Shown: positions 9,003-17,302 of the stretch, piece after piece | Numbering within the stretch: position 1 is the stretch's first letter | Layout: each line of letters starts with the position of its first letter | Assembly: GCA_041905595.1 (NCBI GenBank) | Contig: JAYRKT010000011.1 | Span: 50,275-114,274, forward strand | Length of the DNA: 64,000 nucleotides | Direction of reading: 5' to 3' | Origin: Aliitabrizicola sp041905595 | GTDB taxonomy: Bacteria; Pseudomonadota; Alphaproteobacteria; Rhodobacterales; Rhodobacteraceae | Notes under the pieces: model-generated | Database searches by the model: none | Told to the model about the DNA's origin: nothing | What the model saw: only the letters and a program-made list of their open reading frames with translations | Made by a program: the position numbers and the translations under genes

Positions 9003-10285
9003 CCGCGTCCGACGACGGCACGGCGCCGGGTCCGACCCGCGCCTATGTCCTGCACCCTGACCTGAAGGGCGAAAAGACCCGCAGGCTGCCCGAACATGGT
9101 CTGGCCGAAGCGGTTTCGCTGGCCGCCGCCCTGCCCGAGATGGAGGTTCTCGGGGCCGAAGTCGTGCGCGTGTCCCGCGTGACGCCGGGGACGCTGTTCG
9201 GCTCGGGCAAGGTCGAGGAGCTGAAGGCGCGGTTCAAGGAACTGGAGATCGGCCTTGTGCTGGTCGATGGACCGGTCAGCCCGGTGCAGCAGCGCAACCT
9301 CGAAAAGGAATGGGGCTGCAAGCTGCTCGACCGGACCGGGCTGATCCTCGAGATCTTCGCCGACCGGGCAAGGACGCGCGAGGGCGTGCTGCAGGTGGAG
9401 CTTGCCGCACTCAGCTACCAGCGGACGCGGCTGGTGCGGGCCTGGACCCACCTCGAGCGTCAGCGCGGCGGTTTCGGCTTTGTCGGCGGGCCGGGCGAGA
9501 CGCAGATCGAGAGCGACCGCCGGGCCATCGACGACCAGGTGGTGAAGCTCAAGCGCCAGTTGGAGCGGGTGGTCAAGACGCGCGAATTGCACCGCGCGGC
9601 GCGGCGCAAGGTGCCGTTTCCGGTGGTGGCGCTGGTCGGCTACACCAACGCCGGCAAGTCGACGCTCTTCAACCGCATGACCGGAGCCGAGGTTCTGGCC
9701 AAGGACATGCTCTTTGCCACGCTCGACCCGACGATGCGCGGGGTGCTGCTGCCCTCGGGGCGCAAGGTGATCCTGTCGGACACGGTGGGCTTCATCAGCG
9801 ATTTGCCGACGCAACTGGTCGCCGCCTTCCGCGCCACGCTGGAAGAGGTGCTGGAGGCGGACCTGATCCTTCATGTCCGCGACATCAGCCATCCCGAGAC
9901 CGAGGAACAGGCGGCGGATGTGAATGACATCCTCGCGAGCCTCGGCGTTGCCGAGACGACACCGCGCTTCGAAGTCTGGAACAAGCTCGATTTGCTGCCG
10001 GAGGACCGGCGTGAGGCGCTGGTGGTGCAGGCCGCGCGCAGCCCCGAGATCTTTGCCCTGTCGGCGCTGACGGGCGAGGGATTGCCCCGTCTGCTGGAGG
10101 CGATTTCGGAGGCGTTCGAGGAGGAGAAGACCGAGCGTGTCCTGACGCTCGATTTCGAGGACGGGCGGCGGCGCGCCTGGCTGCACCAGCAGGGTGTGGT
10201 GGAGGACGAGGCACAGGGTGAGGACGGCTATCGCCTGACCGTGCGCTGGACGGCGCGTCAGGAAAAGCGCTTCCGCGAGTTGTGA
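8999..10285 (+). CDS. hflX: GTPase HflX, probable CTG start overlapping hfq stop
   Basis: 428 residues if read from CTG at 8999. The first ATG in frame is at 9140, but the codons between encode TRAYVLHPDLKGEKTRRLPE and more, the expected HflX N-terminus in this order. No ATG, GTG or TTG lies in frame between 8999 and 9140, nor within the preceding 70 bases that I checked codon by codon. CTG 8999-9001 overlaps the hfq stop (CTGA), with GAGGGCGA about 7 bases upstream. The protein has the HflX domain with GTLFGSGKVEEL, then a G domain: G1 GYTNAGKST, G3 DTVGF, G4 NKLD. HflX splits stalled or hibernating ribosomes. The hfq-hflX pair is widely conserved. Confidence 0.9.
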   Translation: MTASDDGTAPGPTRAYVLHPDLKGEKTRRLPEHGLAEAVSLAAALPEMEVLGAEVVRVSRVTPGTLFGSGKVEELKARFKELEIGLVLVDGPVSPVQQRNLEKEWGCKLLDRTGLILEIFADRARTREGVLQVELAALSYQRTRLVRAWTHLERQRGGFGFVGGPGETQIESDRRAIDDQVVKLKRQLERVVKTRELHRAARRKVPFPVVALVGYTNAGKSTLFNRMTGAEVLAKDMLFATLDPTMRGVLLPSGRKVILSDTVGFISDLPTQLVAAFRATLEEVLEADLILHVRDISHPETEEQAADVNDILASLGVAETTPRFEVWNKLDLLPEDRREALVVQAARSPEIFALSALTGEGLPRLLEAISEAFEEEKTERVLTLDFEDGRRRAWLHQQGVVEDEAQGEDGYRLTVRWTARQEKRFREL

Positions 10286-10293
10286 GGCGGGAC

Positions 10294-10365
10294 GGGGGGC
10301 TGTCTGCCCCCCGGTCGCGGCCACTGGCCGCGCCTCCCCCCGAGGATATTTGGGAACAGAAGAAG
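10294..10365 (+). repeat. REP-like element A, copy 1 (hflX 3' side)
   Basis: A three-part element starts 8 bases after the hflX stop. First comes a 7-bp hairpin, GGGGGGC / GCCCCCC with a TGTCT loop (10294-10312). Then a second perfect 7-bp hairpin, CGCGGCC-ACT-GGCCGCG (10316-10332). It ends in the tail CCCCCGAGGATATTTGG (10337-10353) plus AACAGAAGAAG. The same plan recurs at 14774, 47091 and, cut off by the window end, 63977. It lies between convergent genes and could act as a transcription end signal for both sides. Confidence 0.75.
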
Positions 10366-10372
10366 CTGGGTG

Positions 10373-11305
10373 TCAGCGGCGGGTCGCTGAAAGCGCGCGC
10401 AGGGCCAAGAGAGCGTCTTCGGCGCGATCTTCCGGCACGAACAGGTGGTCGTGGTGAAAGCCCGAGACCGGGTTGACGCCCATGCCGAGCTTCGCCAGTT
10501 CGGCGGTGATCGTGGCGAGGAAGCCGACGGCCTGAAGCGAGGAGGTCACGTTGAGCGTGATCATCCGGCAGGCAAAGACGGCATCAAGCTTCAGACGGGC
10601 GGCTTCCTCGGGCGCGAGGATCAGCGTCGTGCCCTCGGCCTCGGCGAAGCGCATCACCGCGTTGGCGGACGCAACTGCCTCGCTGTCGGTGGTGGTGGCG
10701 AAGACATAGCGGCCGGGGCGCAGGACCGGCTCCATGCCGGCGAGGAGCGCGCGAAGATCGGTGATGCCGGGCGCTGCGGGACGCTCGAGCGCGAAATAGA
10801 CGCTGTCGCACCATTCGTCGCGCCACAGGATCGTGCGTTCGGCGCGGTGGGTCTCGGTGAAGCCGAGGCGCGTCAGAAGCCCGATCGAGGCGGCGTTGCG
10901 GGGATCGGCATCGGCGGTCAGGCGGGGAATGGGATGGCTGGCGAAGAGATGGGGGATGACCGCCTCCATCGCCTCGCGCATCAGGCCCTGGCCATGGAAG
11001 CGGGTGGCGATCAGGAAGCCGACCTCGGGCAGCTTCCAGGCGCCGGCCTTGCCGATCACCCGGCCCTGGTGCTCGATCAGGAAATCGTCGCTCTCGGCCG
11101 GTTCGCCGCGCGCAAGGGCGGCATCGCTGGCCGCTCCGGCTGCGACCATCGCGTCGAGCCAGGCGCGGGTCTGGTCCAGCGTCTCATGCTCGGGCGTCGA
11201 CCAGTATCGCATCAGGCGCGGGTCGGACAGAAGCGCGTGGACCGCGTCCAGATCCTCGGGGCGGGCGCGGCGCAGCTTCAGGCGGGGCGTCCGGAGTTCG
11301 GTCAT
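10373..11305 (-). CDS. GNAT N-acetyltransferase fused to a C-terminal ACT-like domain
   Basis: 310 residues. The ATG at 11305 is chosen because it overlaps the stop of the upstream acylase gene as ATGA. Residues 1 to about 175 are a GNAT acetyltransferase of the RimJ type: it starts TELRTPRLKLRRARPED, has the acetyl-CoA loop ATRFHGQGLMREAM and ends in IGLLTRLGFTETHR. Residues from about 185 on (GITDLRALLAGMEPVLRPGRYVFAT to the end) resemble the stand-alone ACT_3/DUF2241 family of about 125 residues, an ACT-like ligand-binding fold. The natural reading is a fusion of an acyltransferase with an amino-acid-sensing module. The substrate is unknown. There is no stop or obvious start between the halves. 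Confidence 0.8.
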   Translation of the reverse strand: MTELRTPRLKLRRARPEDLDAVHALLSDPRLMRYWSTPEHETLDQTRAWLDAMVAAGAASDAALARGEPAESDDFLIEHQGRVIGKAGAWKLPEVGFLIATRFHGQGLMREAMEAVIPHLFASHPIPRLTADADPRNAASIGLLTRLGFTETHRAERTILWRDEWCDSVYFALERPAAPGITDLRALLAGMEPVLRPGRYVFATTTDSEAVASANAVMRFAEAEGTTLILAPEEAARLKLDAVFACRMITLNVTSSLQAVGFLATITAELAKLGMGVNPVSGFHHDHLFVPEDRAEDALLALRALSATRR

Positions 11306-13764
11306 TCGGGGTTCAGCGTCGTGATGCCCACTGCCGCCGCGCGGGCAAGGTCCGGGTCGAGCGACATGGGCGTATACTCGCCCCGCCGCCAAAGCTCGCC
11401 CAGGTCGTCGTAGTAGCGGCTGAGGGGGTGGCCGGACTGGCCGGTCGAGATGATGAAGACCGAGCTGTCGGGATCGGCGAAGTCATAGACGCCGCGATAG
11501 CCGGCGCCCGCGACGTTGACGAAGGGATTGGCGCCCTTGCCGCTGGTCATGCCGCGCATCAGCGTGTCGTCGTCGCCGCTCGTGGACTGGCGGATGTTGA
11601 CGAGATGGCGCAGCACCGGGATCTGGCCGAGCACCGGATGGTCCTGATGCGCCTCGTGCGCGTCCCCCCACCGCCAGCTTTCGATGTTCGGCCCGTAGCG
11701 ATCGGTCAGCGAGACGAGGGCATCGTCGAGCGCCATGCGGGCGATGTCGGTGCAGCTTTCGGTGGGTGAGGACTGGATGATGTCGCACCAGGCCGAGGCG
11801 CCCTCGGTGTTGCGGTAGACCCGCTCGATGAAGACCGGATCGACATGGGTGAACTTGTCGGCCAGGGGGCCGAGATCGTCACGGATCAGCCGGTCCTGCA
11901 AGGCGCGCATCCAGGCCGCGTAGATGAGCGGTTCCGGCAGGTGTTCGTTCATCTCGCCGTTCCAGGCCGCGAGCAGCTTCAAGGCCTGCTGGCGCTGGCC
12001 CTCGGGTGTGCCGGCGGGCGCGGCCTCGCCGGTGAACCACAGATCGGCGCCGACCAGCGGCAGAAGGGTGCGCGCGGCGCTGGACACGGTGTCGAGCTGC
12101 GCCTCGATGAAGCTTTCGCGGGTATGGACCTCGCGCGATTGCATGAGTTTCAGCCAGCGCTGGATGCGCTCGGTGTCGCCCCAGTCGAAGGAGACGTGGC
12201 GCGGGAAGGGAGCGTCGGTGATCTTGTTGTTGGTGTTGCCGAGGATGCCCGACTTCGGGTTCACGAAGCGCGGATTGTCGGCATAGGGGTAGTAGCCCTG
12301 CCAGCGGTTCTCGGCCATCCATCCCGGGGTCGGCATCCGGCCGAGGCTCTGGTTCTTCGGGTCGCGGATCGGCATGCGTCCGATGAGCTGCATGGCGATC
12401 CCGTCCTTGTCGGCCAGCATCAGGTTCTGCGACGGGGCGATGACCAGCTCGCCCGCGGCAATGCCCTGTTCGATGGTCTTCGCCCCCATGATCCGGATCG
12501 CGGCGGTCATGGATGTGTCCTTGTCGCTGAGCGCGGTCCAGGAGACCGAGGCGACATGTCCGGGCGGCGTGATCGCGGCGAGGTCGAAATGGGTGCCGGG
12601 CAGGACCGGGCCGTTCTCGGTCCAGCGCAGGGTCAGAGTGACCGGCGGGGCATCCTTGATCGTCAGGATCGAGCGGCGGGTCTCGAAGGGCTTCCAGCCG
12701 TCGGGGGTCAGGTATTGCTCGGGGTTGTCGGGGTTCACCTTTTCGATATGGACGTCCTGATCGTCGAGATAGGACGAGGTCAACCCCCAGCCAAGCGCCT
12801 CGGACCGCCCGAGGAATACCGCCGGGATGCCGGGAATCGTCGCGCCGATCACGCCGCCCGATTGCAGTTCAAGACGGGCGAGATACCAGGTGGTCGGTGC
12901 GGCGAATTCCAGATGCGGGTCATTTGCCAGAAGCGTGCCGCCCGCGGCGGAACGAGCTGGCGCGGCGGCCCAGGCGTTCGAGGCGCCCCCCAGACCGCGC
13001 GCGGGGAAGGGAGAGAAGGGATCCGCCGACGCCTGTTTCACCGCCTGCGCCCCGGGGACCGGCCCGGGCATGAGGCTGGCATAATCGGGCAGGGCGGCGA
13101 TCGGCTGCTGCGGATCGTCGGGCAGGATGTCGCGCAGCTGCCGGTCGGTCAGGACCAGCGAAGCCTCGGCCCTCAGCACCTCGTCCTGGAGGTGCGTCGC
13201 GAGCTGCAGCGACATGAGTTTCAGGATCGCGATCGAATCTGCTGGCTGCCAGGCGGCGATTTCGGGCGTGAAGAGGAAGAACTCGGGCGCGCCGCGGCCG
13301 CGCGCGCCCTTGTTCACCTCTTCGATCCAGGCGTTGACGCCGCGGGAATAGGCGTCGAGCGCGCGCTTCGTCGGTTCATCCTGTGCGTCCACCGAGCGGG
13401 TCGCAAGCTCGTAGATGTCGAAGCGGCGGATCAGTTCGTCCGTGGCCTGGGTGCGCGGGCCAAAGATCTCGGACAGGCGGCCCTGTGCGGTGCGCCGCAA
13501 CATCGTCATTTGCCAGAGCCGGTCCTGTGCGTGGGCAAAGCCCAGGGCAAAGAATACGTCCTCGTCGGTCTTGCCAAAGATATGGGGCACGTTGGCATTG
13601 TTGCGGACGATCTCGACCGGGGCCGAGATGCCGGCCTCGGTGAAGCTGGCGTTGTAGTCCGGCAGCGAGCGGGTCAGGAAGTAATAAAGGATCGCCAGCG
13701 CCAGAAGCGACAGCAGGACCAGTCCGGAGAACAGGCGCAGGAGCCAGCGGAAAGCGATGATCAT
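11302..13764 (-). CDS. Penicillin acylase family protein (Ntn hydrolase)
   Basis: 820 residues from ATG 13764; the reading frame extends 49 residues upstream but those look non-coding. An N-terminal hydrophobic segment (about residues 3-27, FRWLLRLFSGLVLLSLLALAILYYFL) is a signal anchor to the periplasm. The precursor has an alpha part (DVFFALGFAHAQDRLWQMTMLRR), a linker, and the beta-chain nucleophile Ser262 in GGASNAWA, followed by GGTLLANDPHLEF, the family signature. Autocleavage before Ser262 would give the heterodimer. Members cut amide bonds in penicillins, acyl-homoserine lactones or other N-acyl compounds; the substrate here is unknown. It is coupled by ATGA overlap to the GNAT-ACT gene downstream. 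Confidence 0.9.
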   Translation of the reverse strand: MIIAFRWLLRLFSGLVLLSLLALAILYYFLTRSLPDYNASFTEAGISAPVEIVRNNANVPHIFGKTDEDVFFALGFAHAQDRLWQMTMLRRTAQGRLSEIFGPRTQATDELIRRFDIYELATRSVDAQDEPTKRALDAYSRGVNAWIEEVNKGARGRGAPEFFLFTPEIAAWQPADSIAILKLMSLQLATHLQDEVLRAEASLVLTDRQLRDILPDDPQQPIAALPDYASLMPGPVPGAQAVKQASADPFSPFPARGLGGASNAWAAAPARSAAGGTLLANDPHLEFAAPTTWYLARLELQSGGVIGATIPGIPAVFLGRSEALGWGLTSSYLDDQDVHIEKVNPDNPEQYLTPDGWKPFETRRSILTIKDAPPVTLTLRWTENGPVLPGTHFDLAAITPPGHVASVSWTALSDKDTSMTAAIRIMGAKTIEQGIAAGELVIAPSQNLMLADKDGIAMQLIGRMPIRDPKNQSLGRMPTPGWMAENRWQGYYPYADNPRFVNPKSGILGNTNNKITDAPFPRHVSFDWGDTERIQRWLKLMQSREVHTRESFIEAQLDTVSSAARTLLPLVGADLWFTGEAAPAGTPEGQRQQALKLLAAWNGEMNEHLPEPLIYAAWMRALQDRLIRDDLGPLADKFTHVDPVFIERVYRNTEGASAWCDIIQSSPTESCTDIARMALDDALVSLTDRYGPNIESWRWGDAHEAHQDHPVLGQIPVLRHLVNIRQSTSGDDDTLMRGMTSGKGANPFVNVAGAGYRGVYDFADPDSSVFIISTGQSGHPLSRYYDDLGELWRRGEYTPMSLDPDLARAAAVGITTLNPE

Positions 13765-13895
13765 CAGCAGCTTCGAAGGCGGGGACGGAGGACGCGGGCA
13801 GACCTTGACGGGCGACAAGTAGGCGGTTCCTAGTGCATCCGTCCGGGCATGGCAATGAAGCCTTGACCCGACCAACGCGGACGTGAGGGCAAGAC

Positions 13896-14774
13896 ATGGC
13901 GAAGGTGGCATTCCTTGGGCTCGGGGTGATGGGCGGGCCGATGGCGGGCCATCTGGCCGCGAAGGGCCATGAGGTGACGGTCTATAACCGCACCGGGGCG
14001 AAAGCAGTCGACTGGGTTGCGAAGCATGGCGGCGCCCATGCGGCGACCCCCGGTGCGGCGGCGAAGGGGGCCGAGTTCGTCATGGCCTGTGTCGGCAATG
14101 ACGATGACCTCCGGTCAGTCTGCCTCGGGCCGGACGGTGCCTTTGCCGGGATGGCGCCGGGGGCGGTCTTTGTAGACCACACCACGGTCTCGGCCAAGGT
14201 CACGCGCGAATTGCATGCCCTTGCGACGGAGCAGGGCCTCGGCTTCGTCGACGCGCCGGTCTCGGGCGGGCAGGCGGGGGCCGAAAATGGCGTCCTGTCG
14301 GTCATGTGTGGCGGGGATTCCGAGCCCTATGCCCGGGCCGAGCCGGTGATCGCCGCCTATTCCCGCATCTGTCGCCGCCTGGGCGACAGCGGTGCGGGGC
14401 AGCTGGCCAAAATGATGAACCAGATCTGCATCGCCGGTCTGGTGCAGGGCCTGGCCGAGGCCCTGGCCTTTGGCCAGAAGGCAGGTCTGGACGGCGAGGC
14501 GGTGGTTGAGGTCATCAGCCAGGGCGCCGCGGGAAGCTGGCAGATGGTCAACCGTCACAAGACCATGCTGGCGGGCAAGTTCGATTTCGGATTCGCCGTG
14601 GACTGGATGCGCAAGGATCTGGGCATCTGCCTCGACACTGCCGACGAGATCGGGGCGAGCCTACCGGTGACCGCCCTTGTGGACCAGTTCTACAAGGATG
14701 TGCAGCGGATGGGCGGGGGGCGCAATGACACGTCGTCGCTGATCCGGCGGCTCACGGCGTTCGAGGGGGAATAG
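13896..14774 (+). CDS. NAD(P)-dependent beta-hydroxyacid dehydrogenase (3-hydroxyisobutyrate dehydrogenase family)
   Basis: 292 residues, normal for the family. The N-terminal Rossmann motif is FLGLGVMGGPMAGHLAAKGHEV, with substrate motif DAPVSGGQAGAENG (about 120-133) and the catalytic Lys in GQLAKMMNQI (about 170). These enzymes oxidise 3-hydroxyisobutyrate or reduce tartronate semialdehyde or succinic semialdehyde. Nothing nearby fixes the substrate: it is divergent from the acylase gene with 131 bases between, and there is no valine-degradation partner. Its stop codon abuts a repeat element. Family sure, substrate open. Confidence 0.85.
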   Translation: MAKVAFLGLGVMGGPMAGHLAAKGHEVTVYNRTGAKAVDWVAKHGGAHAATPGAAAKGAEFVMACVGNDDDLRSVCLGPDGAFAGMAPGAVFVDHTTVSAKVTRELHALATEQGLGFVDAPVSGGQAGAENGVLSVMCGGDSEPYARAEPVIAAYSRICRRLGDSGAGQLAKMMNQICIAGLVQGLAEALAFGQKAGLDGEAVVEVISQGAAGSWQMVNRHKTMLAGKFDFGFAVDWMRKDLGICLDTADEIGASLPVTALVDQFYKDVQRMGGGRNDTSSLIRRLTAFEGE

Positions 14775-14842
14775 GGGGCGCTGCCCCCGTCTGCGCCCGG
14801 GAGGGCGCAGACTCCCCCGGGATATTTGGACAAAAGAGACAG
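14774..14842 (+). repeat. REP-like element A, copy 2
   Basis: Starts on the last base of the preceding stop codon. Hairpin 1 is GGGGGC-gct-GCCCCC (14774-14788). Hairpin 2 is a perfect 10-bp stem, GTCTGCGCCC / GGGCGCAGAC with a GGGA loop (14789-14812). The tail is CCCCCGGGATATTTGG (14814-14829) followed by ACAAAAGAGACAG. It lies between two convergent genes. Order and tail match copy 1, while the middle stem differs in sequence but keeps pairing. Confidence 0.75.
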
Positions 14843-14870
14843 GGCAGAGGTGCGAAAGGCCAATCCCGCG

Positions 14871-15452
14871 TCAGGGGATGACCCGGCTGTATTTTGAGCC
14901 TTCGAGCGTTACGCCCGCCATCATGCCCTGCTGGCCGAAGACAAGCGCCACGACCGGGTCGATCTGCGTGGTTTGGGCTCCGAAATTGCCGCCATTTTCC
15001 GGCGTCGCATAGGTAATGTCGGCGCCTGCCGTCCAGCCCTGGCTGCGGCGGAAGCCCTCGAGCGCCTCTGGGGTCATGAAGAACAGCGCATGGGCATATT
15101 GCTGGGCGCCGACCTGGATGCCATAGGACACGCCGGTCATCGCATAGTAATCGACGGTGGCGTTGTTGATGCGCAGCGCGCCGCGCCCGTAGCTGCCGCC
15201 GATGAAAAGGCCGGCCTCGGTGACAAGCGGCATCCACAGGACGCCGACCGCGCGGCTTTCGAGATCGCGCGTGCCCGGGTATTTGCTGAGCAGGAACTGG
15301 CGGGTCGAATCCACGCGCGCGTCGATCTGCGCGGCGTTGCCGGTGTTCACGCCGTAGCTCTGCATGGTCCGGTCGGCCGTGGCGCAGGCCGCCAGTCCGA
15401 AGCTGGCGGTGCCTGCCGCGCCGAGAAAGACCCTTCTGGTCATGCCTGTCAT
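14871..15452 (-). CDS. Tat-exported SYLF/Ysc84-domain lipoprotein
   Basis: 193 residues from ATG 15452, chosen for the AGGAAAGG ribosome site just upstream. The N-terminus TRRVFLGAAGTASFGLAAC is a twin-arginine signal (RRVFLG) joined to a lipobox (LAAC), so the product should be exported folded and lipid-anchored. The rest matches lipid-binding SYLF proteins: AVGVLWMPLVTEAGLFIGGSYGRGAL and an end rich in Gly and Ala (GQQGMMAGVTLEGSKYSRV). Bacterial members are periplasmic or outer-membrane proteins of unclear role. It lies 160 bases after hemB on the same strand and may share its transcript. Confidence 0.85.
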   Translation of the reverse strand: MTGMTRRVFLGAAGTASFGLAACATADRTMQSYGVNTGNAAQIDARVDSTRQFLLSKYPGTRDLESRAVGVLWMPLVTEAGLFIGGSYGRGALRINNATVDYYAMTGVSYGIQVGAQQYAHALFFMTPEALEGFRRSQGWTAGADITYATPENGGNFGAQTTQIDPVVALVFGQQGMMAGVTLEGSKYSRVIP

Positions 15453-15611
15453 GATCTGCCTTTCCTGCCTCGCCGGGGTGGTCCCCGATGTTTGTTCTGC
15501 CTGGGATGAGCCGGCCTTTTGTGCGGCTCTTGTCCCGATCCCCCAGATATAGACCTGATTGTCTGTTCTGTCACGCCGGGCCGCCGCCGACCGGCGAGGG
15601 CCCGCCAATTC

Positions 15612-16616
<1,005 letters not shown>

Positions 16617-16741
16617 CGGACTGTCCTCGGCTACAGGTTTTTTTGTTGGGTGACATGGAAATCCCGCATCCTCAAGGGTAGGAATTCCGCCACGCCGGCA
16701 CTAAGGCAGGACCGGGCGGACAACTGCAAGGGGCAGGCAGG

Positions 16742-17269
16742 GTGAACTGGTATCACAGCGTCTTCGAACTGATCGACCTGAGGTCGTTTTCCAACCTCTG
16801 GTACTGGATCATGCTGGCCGTGGTCTGGTCGACGACCAGCCACTGGGTTCTGGGCGTGCCCTTTGACATGATCAGTCGCGCGCGGAGGCATGGCGGGCAG
16901 GCGGCCGAGGACCTGCACTCACTTGTGCGCATCAACGTCAGCCGGATGCTCTACATCGTCCATGTCTCGGGCATCTGGCTGCTGGGCTTTGTCTTTTTCC
17001 TCCTGACGGCGCTGGTCACGCTTGGGTTCTGGTACTGGGTCGAATTCGCGCAGGCCCTGTTCCTGATCGTGGCGCCGATGACGATCGTGGCGATGCTGAC
17101 GCTGCACACCGCGCACAAGGCCGCGGCGCTAACCGAGGGGGGAGAGCCGCTTTACCGCCTGCTCAACCGTCATCGCCTGATCGTTCAGGCGATCGGCATG
17201 GTCTCGATCTTCATCACCTCTATGTGGGGGATGTGGCAGAACCTGCAGATTGGCGGACTGGGCGCCTGA
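16742..17269 (+). CDS. Conserved four-helix membrane protein
   Basis: 175 residues from a GTG start preceded by GGGGCAGGCAGG. Four hydrophobic segments are visible near residues 19-39 (LWYWIMLAVVWSTTSHWVL), 73-98, 100-122 and 148-165. Family members in Rhodobacterales are often labelled a component of the SufBCD complex, but nothing in the sequence supports Fe-S assembly and no suf genes are near. It sits 33 bases before mfd and between hemB and mfd. No function is claimed. Confidence 0.75.
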   Translation: MNWYHSVFELIDLRSFSNLWYWIMLAVVWSTTSHWVLGVPFDMISRARRHGGQAAEDLHSLVRINVSRMLYIVHVSGIWLLGFVFFLLTALVTLGFWYWVEFAQALFLIVAPMTIVAMLTLHTAHKAAALTEGGEPLYRLLNRHRLIVQAIGMVSIFITSMWGMWQNLQIGGLGA

Positions 17270-17302
17270 GCGGCGCGGCGGACGTGAACCTTCGGAGCTT
17301 GG

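Noticed and set aside
11845..13833. Long plus-strand open frame opposite the penicillin acylase gene
   Set aside because: The minus strand encodes a complete Ntn hydrolase with all motifs; the plus frame is a repetitive Gly/Arg/Asp shadow.
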